From positions 1 to 33,184 of the forward strand of contig NZ_JAKJIB010000014.1 of assembly GCF_021864505.1 (NCBI RefSeq): a stretch of DNA of 33,184 bases, read 5' to 3'. The stretch is from Falsiroseomonas oryziterrae (GTDB taxonomy: Bacteria > Pseudomonadota > Alphaproteobacteria > Acetobacterales > Acetobacteraceae). The position numbers and the translations under genes were made by a program. The notes beneath the pieces were generated by a model, which searched no databases, had not been told where the DNA came from, and saw only the letters and a list, made by a program, of their open reading frames with translations. Numbering within the stretch: position 1 is the stretch's first letter; every line of letters begins with the position of its first letter. This document shows, one piece after another, positions 19,063-27,078 of this stretch.

Positions 19063-19515
19063 ATGAGCCCTTCGCGCACGCTCCGTTGCCGCACCGTGGC
19101 CGGGGGATGCTCTCGTCTGACGAACCATATCCGCGACCTGCCGCCCATCATCATTGACCAGCCTGGCGGGCTTCCGGGACCGGACCCGGCGCACCAGCCG
19201 CTGGACTTGCTGCTTGCCGCGCTCGGCTCCTGCCTTGCCGCTGCGATCCGGACCGGCGCGGTGGCGCAGGGCATCACCCTGTCCGGCCTCGCGCTGGACG
19301 TGGAAGCGGAGCTGGCGGCGGCCCGTATGGACGATGCGCATCCGCCACCGCTCGGCTTCGACGAGGTGCGCGTCGCCGTCCACATCAACGCGGATGCACC
19401 GCGGGATGCGCTGGCGGCTCTCGTCGCGCGCGCGACGCTGCGTTCGCAGGTGGCGAGCACGCTGCACGATGGCACGCAGCTGAGCGTGGCCTTGTCATCC
19501 CTGACGGAGGGCTAG
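19063..19515 (+). CDS. OsmC-like protein lacking the second cysteine
   Basis: A 150-residue OsmC/Ohr-family protein, normally a thiol peroxidase for organic hydroperoxides. The helix with the first cysteine (PLDLLLAALGSCLAAAI) is present, but the second cysteine, usually in an (L/I)CP-type motif, is replaced (RSQVASTL), so peroxidase activity is doubtful and it may be a non-enzymatic paralogue. ATG 19063 is the likely start; longer frames upstream have no family signal. The 3' end overlaps the decayed sigma-factor frame by 21 bases. Confidence 0.75.
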   Translation: MSPSRTLRCRTVAGGCSRLTNHIRDLPPIIIDQPGGLPGPDPAHQPLDLLLAALGSCLAAAIRTGAVAQGITLSGLALDVEAELAAARMDDAHPPPLGFDEVRVAVHINADAPRDALAALVARATLRSQVASTLHDGTQLSVALSSLTEG

Positions 19516-19992
19516 CGGGACGCGCAGGGGTTCTCCGCTTCGCTTCGGCGAGTCGAGATCCGCGGCGCGCTTGCAGAAAGCCGTGACCGCGCGCATCCCC
19601 GCCTCGCCGCGCTCGGCCTGGCCCATGATCGCCTCCGCTTCGAGGGTGGGCACGTAACCTTCGAGCGTGCAATGCAGCAGCCTGGCCCTTCCCGATTGAG
19701 CAATGGCGCTGTCCATGCCTGCCCGCCAGCCGTTCACCGGCAGTCGCAGGTCGGCAACGAGCCGGCGCTTGTGCGTGGCGCTGATGAGGCGGTTGCGCAG
19801 GATCCTGTGCATCCATGCCGGGAAGCTGGTGCCGGGCGTGAAGCTGTCGCGCGCACCCAGCGCGTTCGGCACGGCGTCCTGCACGAGGTCGGACGCCGCG
19901 CTCGGGTTGCGCGTCAGGGCGAGAGCCTGGGTACGGAGGCGCGAAAGGAGGGAAATCAGCTGAAGGTCGAAGACGTCGTGGTGGTTCTGCAC
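19495..19992 (-). pseudogene. Degraded ECF sigma factor
   Basis: The first 90 residues keep region 2 of an ECF sigma factor (ALALTRNPSAASDLVQDA, then ARDSFTPGTSFPAWMHRILRNR). The linker and region 4 are decayed: the helix-turn-helix that should read like EGLSYEEAAEVMGxxxGTVKSR is only EGYVPTLEAEAIMGQAERGEAG. No intact frame restores it. It starts at GTG 19992, next to the end of the kinase gene on the same strand. ECF sigma factors near HWE kinases often belong to the general stress response, so this could be an old duplicate of that system. Confidence 0.65.
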
Positions 19993-20088
19993 ATCAATCG
20001 TATGAACGCCACTGACCGCCGCCCGTTGGGCTCATTCGGCACGGCGCCGTACTCTTCCGAGAGGCATCCCGGCTGCCGCCCGCATGGC

Positions 20089-23000
20089 TCAGTCCTGCCG
20101 CGGGCCGGGTTCCAGCGGCTTCCTGCCGATCTCGGCGATGACGCCGACAGGCAGCGTCAGCACGGCCGACAGCCCGCCCTCTCCGAACGCAATCTCGGCC
20201 GTGCCGCCGAGGTCGTGGCTGATCTGGCGTTCGATCAGTTCCGAGCCGAAGCCTTGTCGCGTCGGTGCCGGGTCGGGCTTCGGGCCGCCGCTTTCCGTCC
20301 AGCGCAGGATGAAGCGCGGCGCACCGGCGCGATCTTCCTCCGCCCAGGCGATCGTGACCCGCCCCCCCTCGACGGAGAGGGCCCCATACTTGGCGGCGTT
20401 CGTCGCCAGTTCGTGCAGCACCATCCCGAGCGCGAGTGCGACCTTGGGTCTCAGCTGGACGGGGGGACCGGCCGTGGTCAGCCGGTCGGCGCCCGTCAGG
20501 TAGGGCTCGAGTTCCCTCTCGATGAGGTCGACCAGTGGAACCTCGGCCCATCCGCCGACCGACACCAGTTCATGCGCCCGGGCCAGCGCGCGGATGCGCC
20601 CAGCGAACACCGTGCCGAACTCCTCGAGGCTCGAGGCGCTCCGCAGCGTGTGCCTTGCGACGGCCGAGACCACCTGCAGCATGTTGCGCACGCGGTGGTT
20701 CAGCTCGTCGACAAGACTGCCGAGGATCTCGCCCTCCACCACCTTGGTGATGTCGAAGAATGTCACGACGACGCCGTCCACCGTGCTGGCGGCGGTGGTA
20801 TAGGGCAGGAGCCGCATCAGGTAGTGGGCGACGCCGTTCCGGGCGGTCACGCGCCGCTCGGTCGGCGTCCGCTCGTCCATGACGCGCCTGGCTTCGCGCC
20901 CGACATCCACGGCATCGAGATGGCCGGCGAAGCTGCTGAGGGGGCGGCCGCGATCCCCCGGCACCAGGTCGAAGATCGCCGTCACCGCCGGCGTGAAGCT
21001 GCGGATCACCAGGTTCCGGTCCAGGAAGACCGTCGCCACCTGCGTGCTGTCGAACAGGTTGCGCAGGTCGGCATTGGCGCGGTCCAGTTCCTCGATCTTG
21101 CCCGTCAGCTCGAGGTTGCTGGCCCGCAGCTCCTCGTTGACCGACTGCAGCTCCTCCTTCGAGGTCTCGAGCTCCTCGTTGATCGATTGCAGCTCCTCGT
21201 TGACCGAGACCATCTCCTCGTTCGCGGATTTCAGCTCCTCGGTCGCCGTCTCGTACTCCTCGGACATGGACTGCAGCCGCTCGCGGTTCTCCCGGAGTTC
21301 GGCTTCGAGCTGCTCGACCAGATGTTCGCGCGGCAGGCTCGCGGCGCCCGGCGCAGCCTCCGCCGCGGGCTTCGCGGCACCCTCGTGGGCGTCGAAGGCC
21401 ACGAGATAAAGCGCTTCCTCTCCATCCGGCTGCGGCAGCGGGGCGACGGTGAGCGTCACGCAGAGCACCGCGCCGTCCGCTTCGAACTCGACGCGCGGGC
21501 GGACCACGCGCTGGCGGCGCTCGGCCGCCTCCCGCAGCGCCGAGCGAAGCTCCGGCCTGAGGCCGCGCCGCGCCAGGGACACGAGGTGGTGGCTCGGCGG
21601 CCCTGGCTGAAGCTCGAGATAGCGCGAGAGGTTGGCGGACTGGTGGAGGATGGTGCCGTCCGCGTTCACCAGGACGAGCGGTGGCGCGAACAGCTCGGCG
21701 GCGAAGGCGGCAGCGCGCTGGCGCAGCTCCGCGGCGGTACTGGCGCGCGGCTGCCGCGACACGGCCGGGGGCGGCCAATGCCGGCGGACCGTGAGGGAGG
21801 CGGGTTGCAGCCGTGGCAGCACGCCCACCCCCACCATGTCGCGCCGGCGGAAGATCCGGTGGGCCTTGTCCACCGGGGCGAACAGCTCGGAATGGCGCGT
21901 GACCGTCTCCGCGACGCCCAGGAACAGGAAGCCGGACGGACGAAGCGCGTAGTGCAACAGGGGGATCACCTGCTCCTGGAGCCGGCCGCCCATGTAGATC
22001 AGCATGTTCCGGCAGGACACCAGATCGATCCGCGAGAAGGGCGCATCCCGGATGACGTTGTGGCTCGAGAACACGCAGAGCTCGCGCGTGTGCGGCGTGA
22101 CCGTGTAGAGCGCGCCGTCCCACAGGAAGAAGCGTGCCAGCCGTTCCGCCGAGACGCCAGCCATCATGGATTTCGGGTAGCGGCCCAGCCGCGCCACGCC
22201 GAGCGCGGCGTCGTCGATGTCGGTGGCGAAGATCTGCACGCGTGGCGGCGCGGCCCGCTTCGCCATCTCCTCCTGTGCGAGGATTGCAATGGAGTAGGCT
22301 TCCTCCCCCGTCGCGCAGCCCGGCACCCAGATGCGGACGGTGTCGTCCGCGCCCCGGCCCTCGAAGAGGGAGGGCATCACCTTCGTCTCGAGGGCGGCGA
22401 AGGCGTCGGCATCGCGGAAGAAGCCGGTGACGCTGATCAGCAGGTCATGGAACAGGCGTCCCGCTTCCTGGGTGTCGGTCCGCAGCACGGCGATGTAGGC
22501 CGGCACCGTCTCGACCTGCAGCACCTGCATGCGCCGGTGCACGCGGCGGAAGAAGGTCTTGTCCTTGTAGCCGGAGAAGTCGTGCCCGGTGGCGATGCGC
22601 AGGAGGTTGCAGATCTCGTCTTGCACCGCGGCGAGGTCGCCTGCGCCCTCCCCGGAACCGGCAAGCGTCTCCAGTTGCGTGCGTCGTGCGAGGAGATCCG
22701 CGAGGCGGCCCGGCATCTGTTCCACCGGGATGACCAGGTCCACGGCTCCCGCGGCCACCGCGCTGCTCGGCATGCTGGTGTAGCGCGGCGCCGAGCCGTT
22801 GGAGCCTTGCGCCAGGGTCAGGCCGCCGGCCTCCTTGATGGCTTTCAGTCCGAGGGTGCCGTCGCTGCCGCTGCCCGAGAGCACGATGCCGATCGCCCTC
22901 TCGCCCAGGTCCGTGGCCAGCGAGGCGAAGAGGAGATCGATCGGCTGGCGCTCCCGCGGTTGGCGCGCCGCGGGGCCGCTGACCACCAGCCTGCGGTCGG

Positions 23001-23268
23001 CCACGGTGATGAGCGCGTCATGCGCCGCGACATAGGCGCGGCCCGGTTGCAGGAGCTCGCCGTCGCGCATGGGAACCACCGGCATCGCGGTGCATTTCTC
23101 CACGATCGCAGGCAGCGCGCTTTCCTGGTTCGCGCCGAGATGGGTCACCACGACGAAGGCCATGGCCGGCGGCGGAACCGGCATGGCGCGGAAGAAGCCT
23201 TGGAGTGCCTCGACGCCTCCCGCCGAAGCGCCGATCCCGACGACGGGGAACTGTTCGGCTTCGGTCAT
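20089..23268 (-). CDS. CheB-CheR-PAS-HWE histidine kinase fusion
   Basis: A 1059-residue multidomain sensor. CheB methylesterase at about 5-190 (GASAGG Ser15, His43, Asp136) has no receiver domain. CheR methyltransferase at about 200-480 (GCATGEEAYSIA). A PAS-like segment at about 510-620. A coiled coil at about 620-720 (repeated ELxSxNEE units). A second PAS at about 725-840. An HWE/HisKA_2 kinase at about 845-1050 with His858 in ELNHRVRNML and an N box in HELATNAAKYG. Probably cytosolic, as no membrane segment is seen. GGAG precedes ATG 23268. Such fusions act in stress or light sensing in alphaproteobacteria; the partner response regulator is not in this window. Confidence 0.92.
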   Translation of the reverse strand: MTEAEQFPVVGIGASAGGVEALQGFFRAMPVPPPAMAFVVVTHLGANQESALPAIVEKCTAMPVVPMRDGELLQPGRAYVAAHDALITVADRRLVVSGPAARQPRERQPIDLLFASLATDLGERAIGIVLSGSGSDGTLGLKAIKEAGGLTLAQGSNGSAPRYTSMPSSAVAAGAVDLVIPVEQMPGRLADLLARRTQLETLAGSGEGAGDLAAVQDEICNLLRIATGHDFSGYKDKTFFRRVHRRMQVLQVETVPAYIAVLRTDTQEAGRLFHDLLISVTGFFRDADAFAALETKVMPSLFEGRGADDTVRIWVPGCATGEEAYSIAILAQEEMAKRAAPPRVQIFATDIDDAALGVARLGRYPKSMMAGVSAERLARFFLWDGALYTVTPHTRELCVFSSHNVIRDAPFSRIDLVSCRNMLIYMGGRLQEQVIPLLHYALRPSGFLFLGVAETVTRHSELFAPVDKAHRIFRRRDMVGVGVLPRLQPASLTVRRHWPPPAVSRQPRASTAAELRQRAAAFAAELFAPPLVLVNADGTILHQSANLSRYLELQPGPPSHHLVSLARRGLRPELRSALREAAERRQRVVRPRVEFEADGAVLCVTLTVAPLPQPDGEEALYLVAFDAHEGAAKPAAEAAPGAASLPREHLVEQLEAELRENRERLQSMSEEYETATEELKSANEEMVSVNEELQSINEELETSKEELQSVNEELRASNLELTGKIEELDRANADLRNLFDSTQVATVFLDRNLVIRSFTPAVTAIFDLVPGDRGRPLSSFAGHLDAVDVGREARRVMDERTPTERRVTARNGVAHYLMRLLPYTTAASTVDGVVVTFFDITKVVEGEILGSLVDELNHRVRNMLQVVSAVARHTLRSASSLEEFGTVFAGRIRALARAHELVSVGGWAEVPLVDLIERELEPYLTGADRLTTAGPPVQLRPKVALALGMVLHELATNAAKYGALSVEGGRVTIAWAEEDRAGAPRFILRWTESGGPKPDPAPTRQGFGSELIERQISHDLGGTAEIAFGEGGLSAVLTLPVGVIAEIGRKPLEPGPRQD

Positions 23269-23542
23269 CGTGTTCTCCGGTGCGGCACGCGCGCTCCTGC
23301 AGGGAGGGAGGGCTGCGGCTGGGGCCGCGCTGGGACCGCGCCCCGGCGTCCGTGGCGAGCCTACCCCTTGACCCCTGGTTGGCACAGCCCCGCACCAGCC
23401 GTCCGGGCCGACGCTTTGGCGCAAGAAGGCCGGGGGATCCGGTCCGGCGGGTCTTTCCGGGGCTCGGTTCGTCAGGCGGCCTACCATGGAGCGGCTTCGG
23501 CCTCGTTGCACGAATGCGGCACCTCGGGTGACCCTGTCGCGC

Positions 23543-23892
23543 TCAGCTCTCCCCGGCAGCGGCCTGCCGGAGCAGCGGGCGGGCGAGGATCTCGGTCGCC
23601 AGGGCCCCCCGACGGCTGTCGCCAGTTCGGCCTCCGCATGGGGTTTCGAGAGCACTTTCGCGCCAGCCGGCACGCCCCGCCCGAGGGCGAGATCCTCGCT
23701 GGTGACCGCATCGGCGGCAGCCTCGGTCCGCGCCCGGCTCCCTTCCTCCTCTGCTGCGTCCGGCGCGCGCGCGGCCGGCAGGAAGAGCCGCACCGTCGTG
23801 GCCTGGCCGGTCGGCCTGTCGATGTCGATGTGCCCGCCGGACTTCCGGGCGAAGCCGTGCACCGTGGCGAGCCCGAGGCCTGAGCCCCGGTC
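23543..23892 (-). pseudogene. Sensor kinase/receiver remnant
   Basis: The minus strand carries the end of a histidine kinase ATPase domain (DRGSGLGLATVHGFARKSGGHIDID, then VRLFLP) directly followed by the very end of a receiver domain (GRGVPAGAKVLSKPHAEAELATAV). About 70 residues that should hold the receiver aspartate are missing. A frameshift in the C6 run at 23602-23607 moves the natural end (ALATEILARPLLRQAAAGES) into another frame. It is a deleted, frameshifted relic of a hybrid kinase. Confidence 0.75.
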
Positions 23893-23894
23893 CG

Positions 23895-24013
23895 GGCTTC
23901 GTAGCCAAGCTCGATCGCCGGACCGAGCCGATCGTGCTGGCGGACGCCCGGCTGCCTGGGCAGCCCGTCGTCTTCGCCAACCCGGCCTTCCTCGACCGCA
24001 CCGGCTACGCGGC
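23895..24013 (+). pseudogene. PAS-domain fragment, opposite strand
   Basis: A plus-strand frame reads as the beginning of a PAS domain from a sensor kinase (IVLADARLPGQPVVFANPAF, then LDRTGYAA) and stops resembling PAS exactly at 24014, where a 13-bp direct repeat begins. It lies head to head with the ATPase remnant at 23543-23892, so the two halves of one gene, or of two related ones, were brought together by inversion and deletion. Confidence 0.65.
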
Positions 24014-24026
24014 GCATAAGCCGATG
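24014..24026 (+). repeat. 13-bp direct repeat, left copy
   Basis: GCATAAGCCGATG recurs at 24772-24784. The PAS fragment ends here and recombinase debris follows, so the pair may mark the ends of an insertion. Confidence 0.6.
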
Positions 24027-24057
24027 TGCGTCCCGGCATCATCCGATAAGCAGCAAA

Positions 24058-24330
24058 TCAAGACGCTTGCGCGTCCCCGCATCCCTGAATCCCGGTAATC
24101 CTCGACCGGCGCCTGTTATCCCTCGCGATAACAGGGGCTTTGCCGTTCCGGGCCGCCTGCTGGTCGCTGGCCTTCTCCCCCTCGGCCATCTCCAGGAAGG
24201 CCGCCAGGTCGCCCCGCAGGCTCAGCGACACCTCGCCCCGCCGCTCGCCCGGGTGCACCAGGATCGCGTTGATCAGCAGCCGCAGCGCCTCGGCCGCCAG
24301 CAGCGCCGTCGTCTCGTCCTTGAGCGCCTC
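24058..24330 (-). pseudogene. C-terminal fragment of a serine recombinase
   Basis: 90 codons ending at TGA 24058-24060 match the tail of large serine recombinases: ALRLLINAILVHPGERRGEV, then LSLRGDLAAFLEMAEGE and a basic tail. In-frame TAG at 24331-24333 marks the 5' break, so the catalytic domain is absent. The end contains GGATGCGGGGAC, also found in the tRNA/recombinase junction at the left of the window. This copy is distinct from the intact recombinase at 85-1743. Confidence 0.75.
24109..24132. repeat. 9-bp inverted repeat inside the recombinase tail
   Basis: CCTGTTATC and GATAACAGG around a 6-base loop. It lies within the tail of the recombinase remnant and may be part of an old attachment or regulatory site. 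Confidence 0.4.
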
Positions 24331-24332
24331 CT

Positions 24333-24452
24333 AAGGCCGAGATCGTCCAGGAGGGTGGCGACATCCATCTTGTCGCGCAGTGAGAAATTGACTCCGACCG
24401 TCTGGGCGCCGTCCCGGAGCGTTGTGTCGAAAAGGTACACACGCTCCCTCAT
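24333..24452 (-). pseudogene. cimA: N-terminal fragment of citramalate synthase
   Basis: 40 codons from ATG 24452 (GGGGAG upstream) match the start of (R)-citramalate synthase, or a related 2-isopropylmalate-synthase-type enzyme: YLFDTTLRDGAQT, then KMDVATLLDDLGL. After this the frame runs into the recombinase tail and homology stops. The active site residues Arg-Asp of TLRD are there but the rest of the TIM barrel is missing, so it is non-functional. It records a rearrangement joining cimA to a mobile element. Confidence 0.7.
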
Positions 24453-24918
24453 GACCCGAACTCCCCGGCCGAGATCTTGACGCCTTGAACCGAAAACTCG
24501 TTGGACGGGAGGCCGCCGTGCGGGCGCGCACCTTCCCAAACTCGAAGTCACGGCGCTTCGTTGCGGTTAACGGTATGCGCGAGGGCTTTTTGTGGTCAAG
24601 CAATTCAGCTTCGTGCCACTGGCGTGACCCTTTACTCGGTCACGACGACAGCGGCGATGCCCGGGACGGCGCCAACGACGCCGGCTGGGGGCCGTAAGTT
24701 GGTTCACTTCGTGCACCAATCGGGATGCGGCCCCCCAACTATCTCCCCCGTCGGCCCCTCAGCACTGTTCGGCATAAGCCGATGCGCTGACGTGCTCCAA
24801 GCCGAGGTCTTTGGAGTGGCGAGCTCCTACAGCCACGCCAGCACCAAGCCCGCCACCGGCACCGTCAGCGTCGCCATGGCCATCGCTGTGGCTCTCAGCC
24901 ACCACCAGGCGGCCGGAG
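24453..24918. other. Rearranged stretch without a complete gene
   Basis: Holds the cimA upstream region, an imperfect inverted repeat (GGGGGCCG at 24687-24694 with CGGCCCCC at 24728-24735, with an inner TTGGT/ACCAA pair), the right copy of the 13-bp repeat (24772-24784) and then the broken left end of an IS256-type gene. I see no intact coding region. Confidence 0.45.
24772..24784 (+). repeat. 13-bp direct repeat, right copy
   Basis: Exact copy of GCATAAGCCGATG at 24014-24026. Start-to-start distance is 758 bases. Confidence 0.6.
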
Positions 24919-25531
24919 GGGATCAGTCGCAGCCAGGTCAGCCGCCTCTGCGCCGAGATCGATGACCGCGTTCGCGATTTCCTCGCTCGGCCCATCGAGG
25001 GCGACTGGCCCTATCTCTGGCTTGACGCCACCTACGTGAAGGTCCGTGAGGCCGGGCGCATCGTCCCTGTAGCCGTGACCATCGCGGTCGGTGTCAACGC
25101 CGACGGGCGGCGCGAGGTCCTCGGCATGGCCGTCGGCAGCTCCGAGGCGGAGCCCTTCTGGCTGGATTTCCTCCGCGGCCTGAAGCGGCGCGGCCTGGCG
25201 GGCGTGAAGCTCGTCGTCTCCGACGCACATGAGGGCCTGAAGGCCGCCGTGACGAAGGTGCTGCGCGCCACCTGGCAGCGCTGCCGCGTCCACTTCGCCC
25301 GCAATGCGCTGGCCCACGCAGGCAAGGCGCAGCGCCGCATCGTCTCGGCCTGGATCGGCACCGCCTACGCCCAGGAGGACGCAGCCGCCGCCCACGCCCA
25401 GTGGCGCACGGTGGCCGACCAGCTCCGCCCCAAGGTGCCCAAGCTCGCCACGCTGATGGAAAGCGCCGAGGAGGACGTCCTCGCCTACATGCACTTCCCC
25501 GCCGCGCACCGGACGAAGTTGCACAGCACCA
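24919..25531 (+). pseudogene. IS256-family transposase fragment
   Basis: About 204 codons of an IS256-type transposase: GISRSQVSRLCAEIDDRV, LWLDATYVKVR (first catalytic Asp), VVSDAHEGLKAAVTKVL (second Asp), TWQRCRVHFARNALAHAGK, and KLHST. It is cut at both ends. The N-terminal third is gone, and at 25531 the frame ends in AKLHST where NPIERLNGEIKRR (carrying the third catalytic Glu) should follow. The DNA runs straight into a TctC gene. It cannot be active. Confidence 0.88.
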
Positions 25532-26245
25532 GCGCCGGACGGCTACACGATCCTCGCCGGGTCCGACACGCTGTCCATCACCGGCGCCGTGACGCCGCGG
25601 CTGGGCTTCGATCCGCTCGGCTTCGCGCCGATCCACCGCAGCGTGCGCGTGCCGCAGATCTTCGTCGTGCGCGCCGACCACCCGGCGACCGACTTCGCCT
25701 CCTGGGTCGAGGCGGCGCGCGGCCGGCCGCCTGCCGTCGGCACGCCGGGCAATGCGAGCCTCGCCCATCTGCTGGTCGAGCAGCTGAACCGCGCGACCGA
25801 CACGAACTGGACCCATGTGCCCTATCGGGGCGGCGCGCTGGCGGTGAACGACCTGCTGGCGGGCCAGCTGCAGGGCGTGGTGATCAACATCGGCGCGGTG
25901 ACCGACCATGTCCGCGGCGGGCGGCTGAAGGCGTTCTGGGTGAGCCCCGAGGCGCGCACCACCGCGCTGCCCGAGGTGCCCACCCTGCGCGAGCTCGGCC
26001 TCGGCGCGTTCAGCGTCGTCGGCTGGCACGGGCTGGTCGCGCCGCCCGGCACCGACTCGGCCATCGCCGCGCGGATCAACGCGGCGAACCGCGCCGGGCT
26101 GCGCCGGCCGGACATCGCCGACCGCCTCGCCGGCCTCGGCGTCGAGCCGACGGAGGAGGCGCCTGAGGTGCTGGGCGAGGCGATCCGCGCCGATGCCGCG
26201 CGCTTCGCCGAGGTGGTCCGCCGCTTCGGGATCCGCGGCGAGTAG
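25532..26245 (+). pseudogene. TctC/Bug solute-binding protein, 5' truncated
   Basis: 236 codons of a tripartite-tricarboxylate-type substrate-binding protein without signal peptide or first lobe start. The open frame begins at PDGYTILAGSDTLSITG and includes VPQIFVVRADHPATDF, LNRATDTNWTHVPYRGG and ALPEVPTLRELGLGAF, all family hallmarks. The junction with the IS256 fragment lies at 25531/25532. GTG 25589 could start translation, but the product would lack about 80 residues and the export signal. The 3' end is intact and converges on metQ. Confidence 0.8.
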
Positions 26246-26269
26246 GCCGCGCGCGGCGGGCCCGGGCGC

Positions 26270-27067
26270 TCAGGCGCCCGGCATCACCGCGCCGCCGAAG
26301 GTCTCCTGCACGAAGGCGCGCACCTCGGGATGCGCGTAGCCCTCCGCGAGGCGGCGCGCCCAGGGCGCCTGCGCGTCGCGCCGGCGGACGACGACGAGCA
26401 CGGTGTAGACGCTCCGCTCCGTCTCCCGCGCCAGCGCGTCGCGCAGCGGGTTCAGGCCGGCGGGGACGGCGAAGTTGCCGGTGATCGCGGCGGCGTCCAC
26501 GTCGTCGAGCGCGCGCACGATGGAGGCGGCCTCGAGCTCCACGATGCGGATGCGCTTCGGGTTCTCCGCGATGTCGGCGACCGTCGCGCGGTGGTCCACG
26601 CCGGGGCGCAGGCGGAAGGCGCCGGCCTCGGCCAGCAGCAGCAGCGCGCGGCCGCCATTGGTCGGGTCGTTCGGGATGGCGATGCGCGCGCCGGCGGGCA
26701 GCGCATCGAGGCTGCGATGACGGCGCGAGAAGACGCCCATCAGCGTCAGCACGGTGCGGCCGATGGGGACGAAGTCGTAGCCGCGGCTCGCGCGCTGCGC
26801 CTCCAGGAAGGGCAGGTGCTGGTAGGCGTTGGCGTCGAGGTCGCCGGCCGCGAGCGCGGCGTTCGGCTGGATGAAGTCGCCGAACTCGATGCCGCGCGTG
26901 GCGAAGCCCTCGCGTGCCAGCACCTCGCGCACCTTCTCGAAGGTCTGGGCGTGGACGCCCTGGGTGACGCCGACGCGGACGGGGCGGGCGGCGCTGCCGA
27001 GATCCTGCGCGCGGGCGGCAACGGGCAGGATCAGCGCGGGCAGGGTCAGGACGGAACGGCGGAGCAT
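26270..27067 (-). CDS. metQ: Methionine-binding protein MetQ, second copy
   Basis: A 265-residue NlpA/MetQ periplasmic binding protein that delivers methionine to MetNI. The signal peptide ends AARA-Q at residue 20; no lipobox cysteine is present, unlike most MetQ. Family hallmarks are GDFIQPNAALAAGDLDANAYQHLPFLE and IAIPNDPTNGGRALLLL. It follows the first metQ by 11 nt with GAGGAGA ahead of ATG 27067. About half the residues match the neighbour, so the pair arose by tandem duplication. Stops 24 nt before the truncated tctC stop (convergent). Confidence 0.9.
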   Translation of the reverse strand: MLRRSVLTLPALILPVAARAQDLGSAARPVRVGVTQGVHAQTFEKVREVLAREGFATRGIEFGDFIQPNAALAAGDLDANAYQHLPFLEAQRASRGYDFVPIGRTVLTLMGVFSRRHRSLDALPAGARIAIPNDPTNGGRALLLLAEAGAFRLRPGVDHRATVADIAENPKRIRIVELEAASIVRALDDVDAAAITGNFAVPAGLNPLRDALARETERSVYTVLVVVRRRDAQAPWARRLAEGYAHPEVRAFVQETFGGAVMPGA

Positions 27068-27078
27068 GTGCGTTCTCC

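Noticed and set aside
19672-23883. Very long plus-strand open frame opposite the kinase
   Set aside because: It is the mirror of the minus-strand CheB-CheR-HWE gene: no family resemblance, His/Arg-rich composition, and the minus strand carries clear catalytic motifs.
24622-24643. Short hairpin CGTGACC...GGTCACG
   Set aside because: A 7-bp stem without T tract or nearby gene end; too weak to call a terminator.
24811-24918. Upstream continuation of the IS256 frame
   Set aside because: The open frame extends left, but the residues (SPPPAPSASPWPSLW) do not resemble IS256 transposases, so homology begins only at 24919.
26258-26282. GC hairpin at the metQ/tctC convergent ends
   Set aside because: A 7-bp GC stem overlapping the metQ stop, with no T tract; expected by chance at this GC content.
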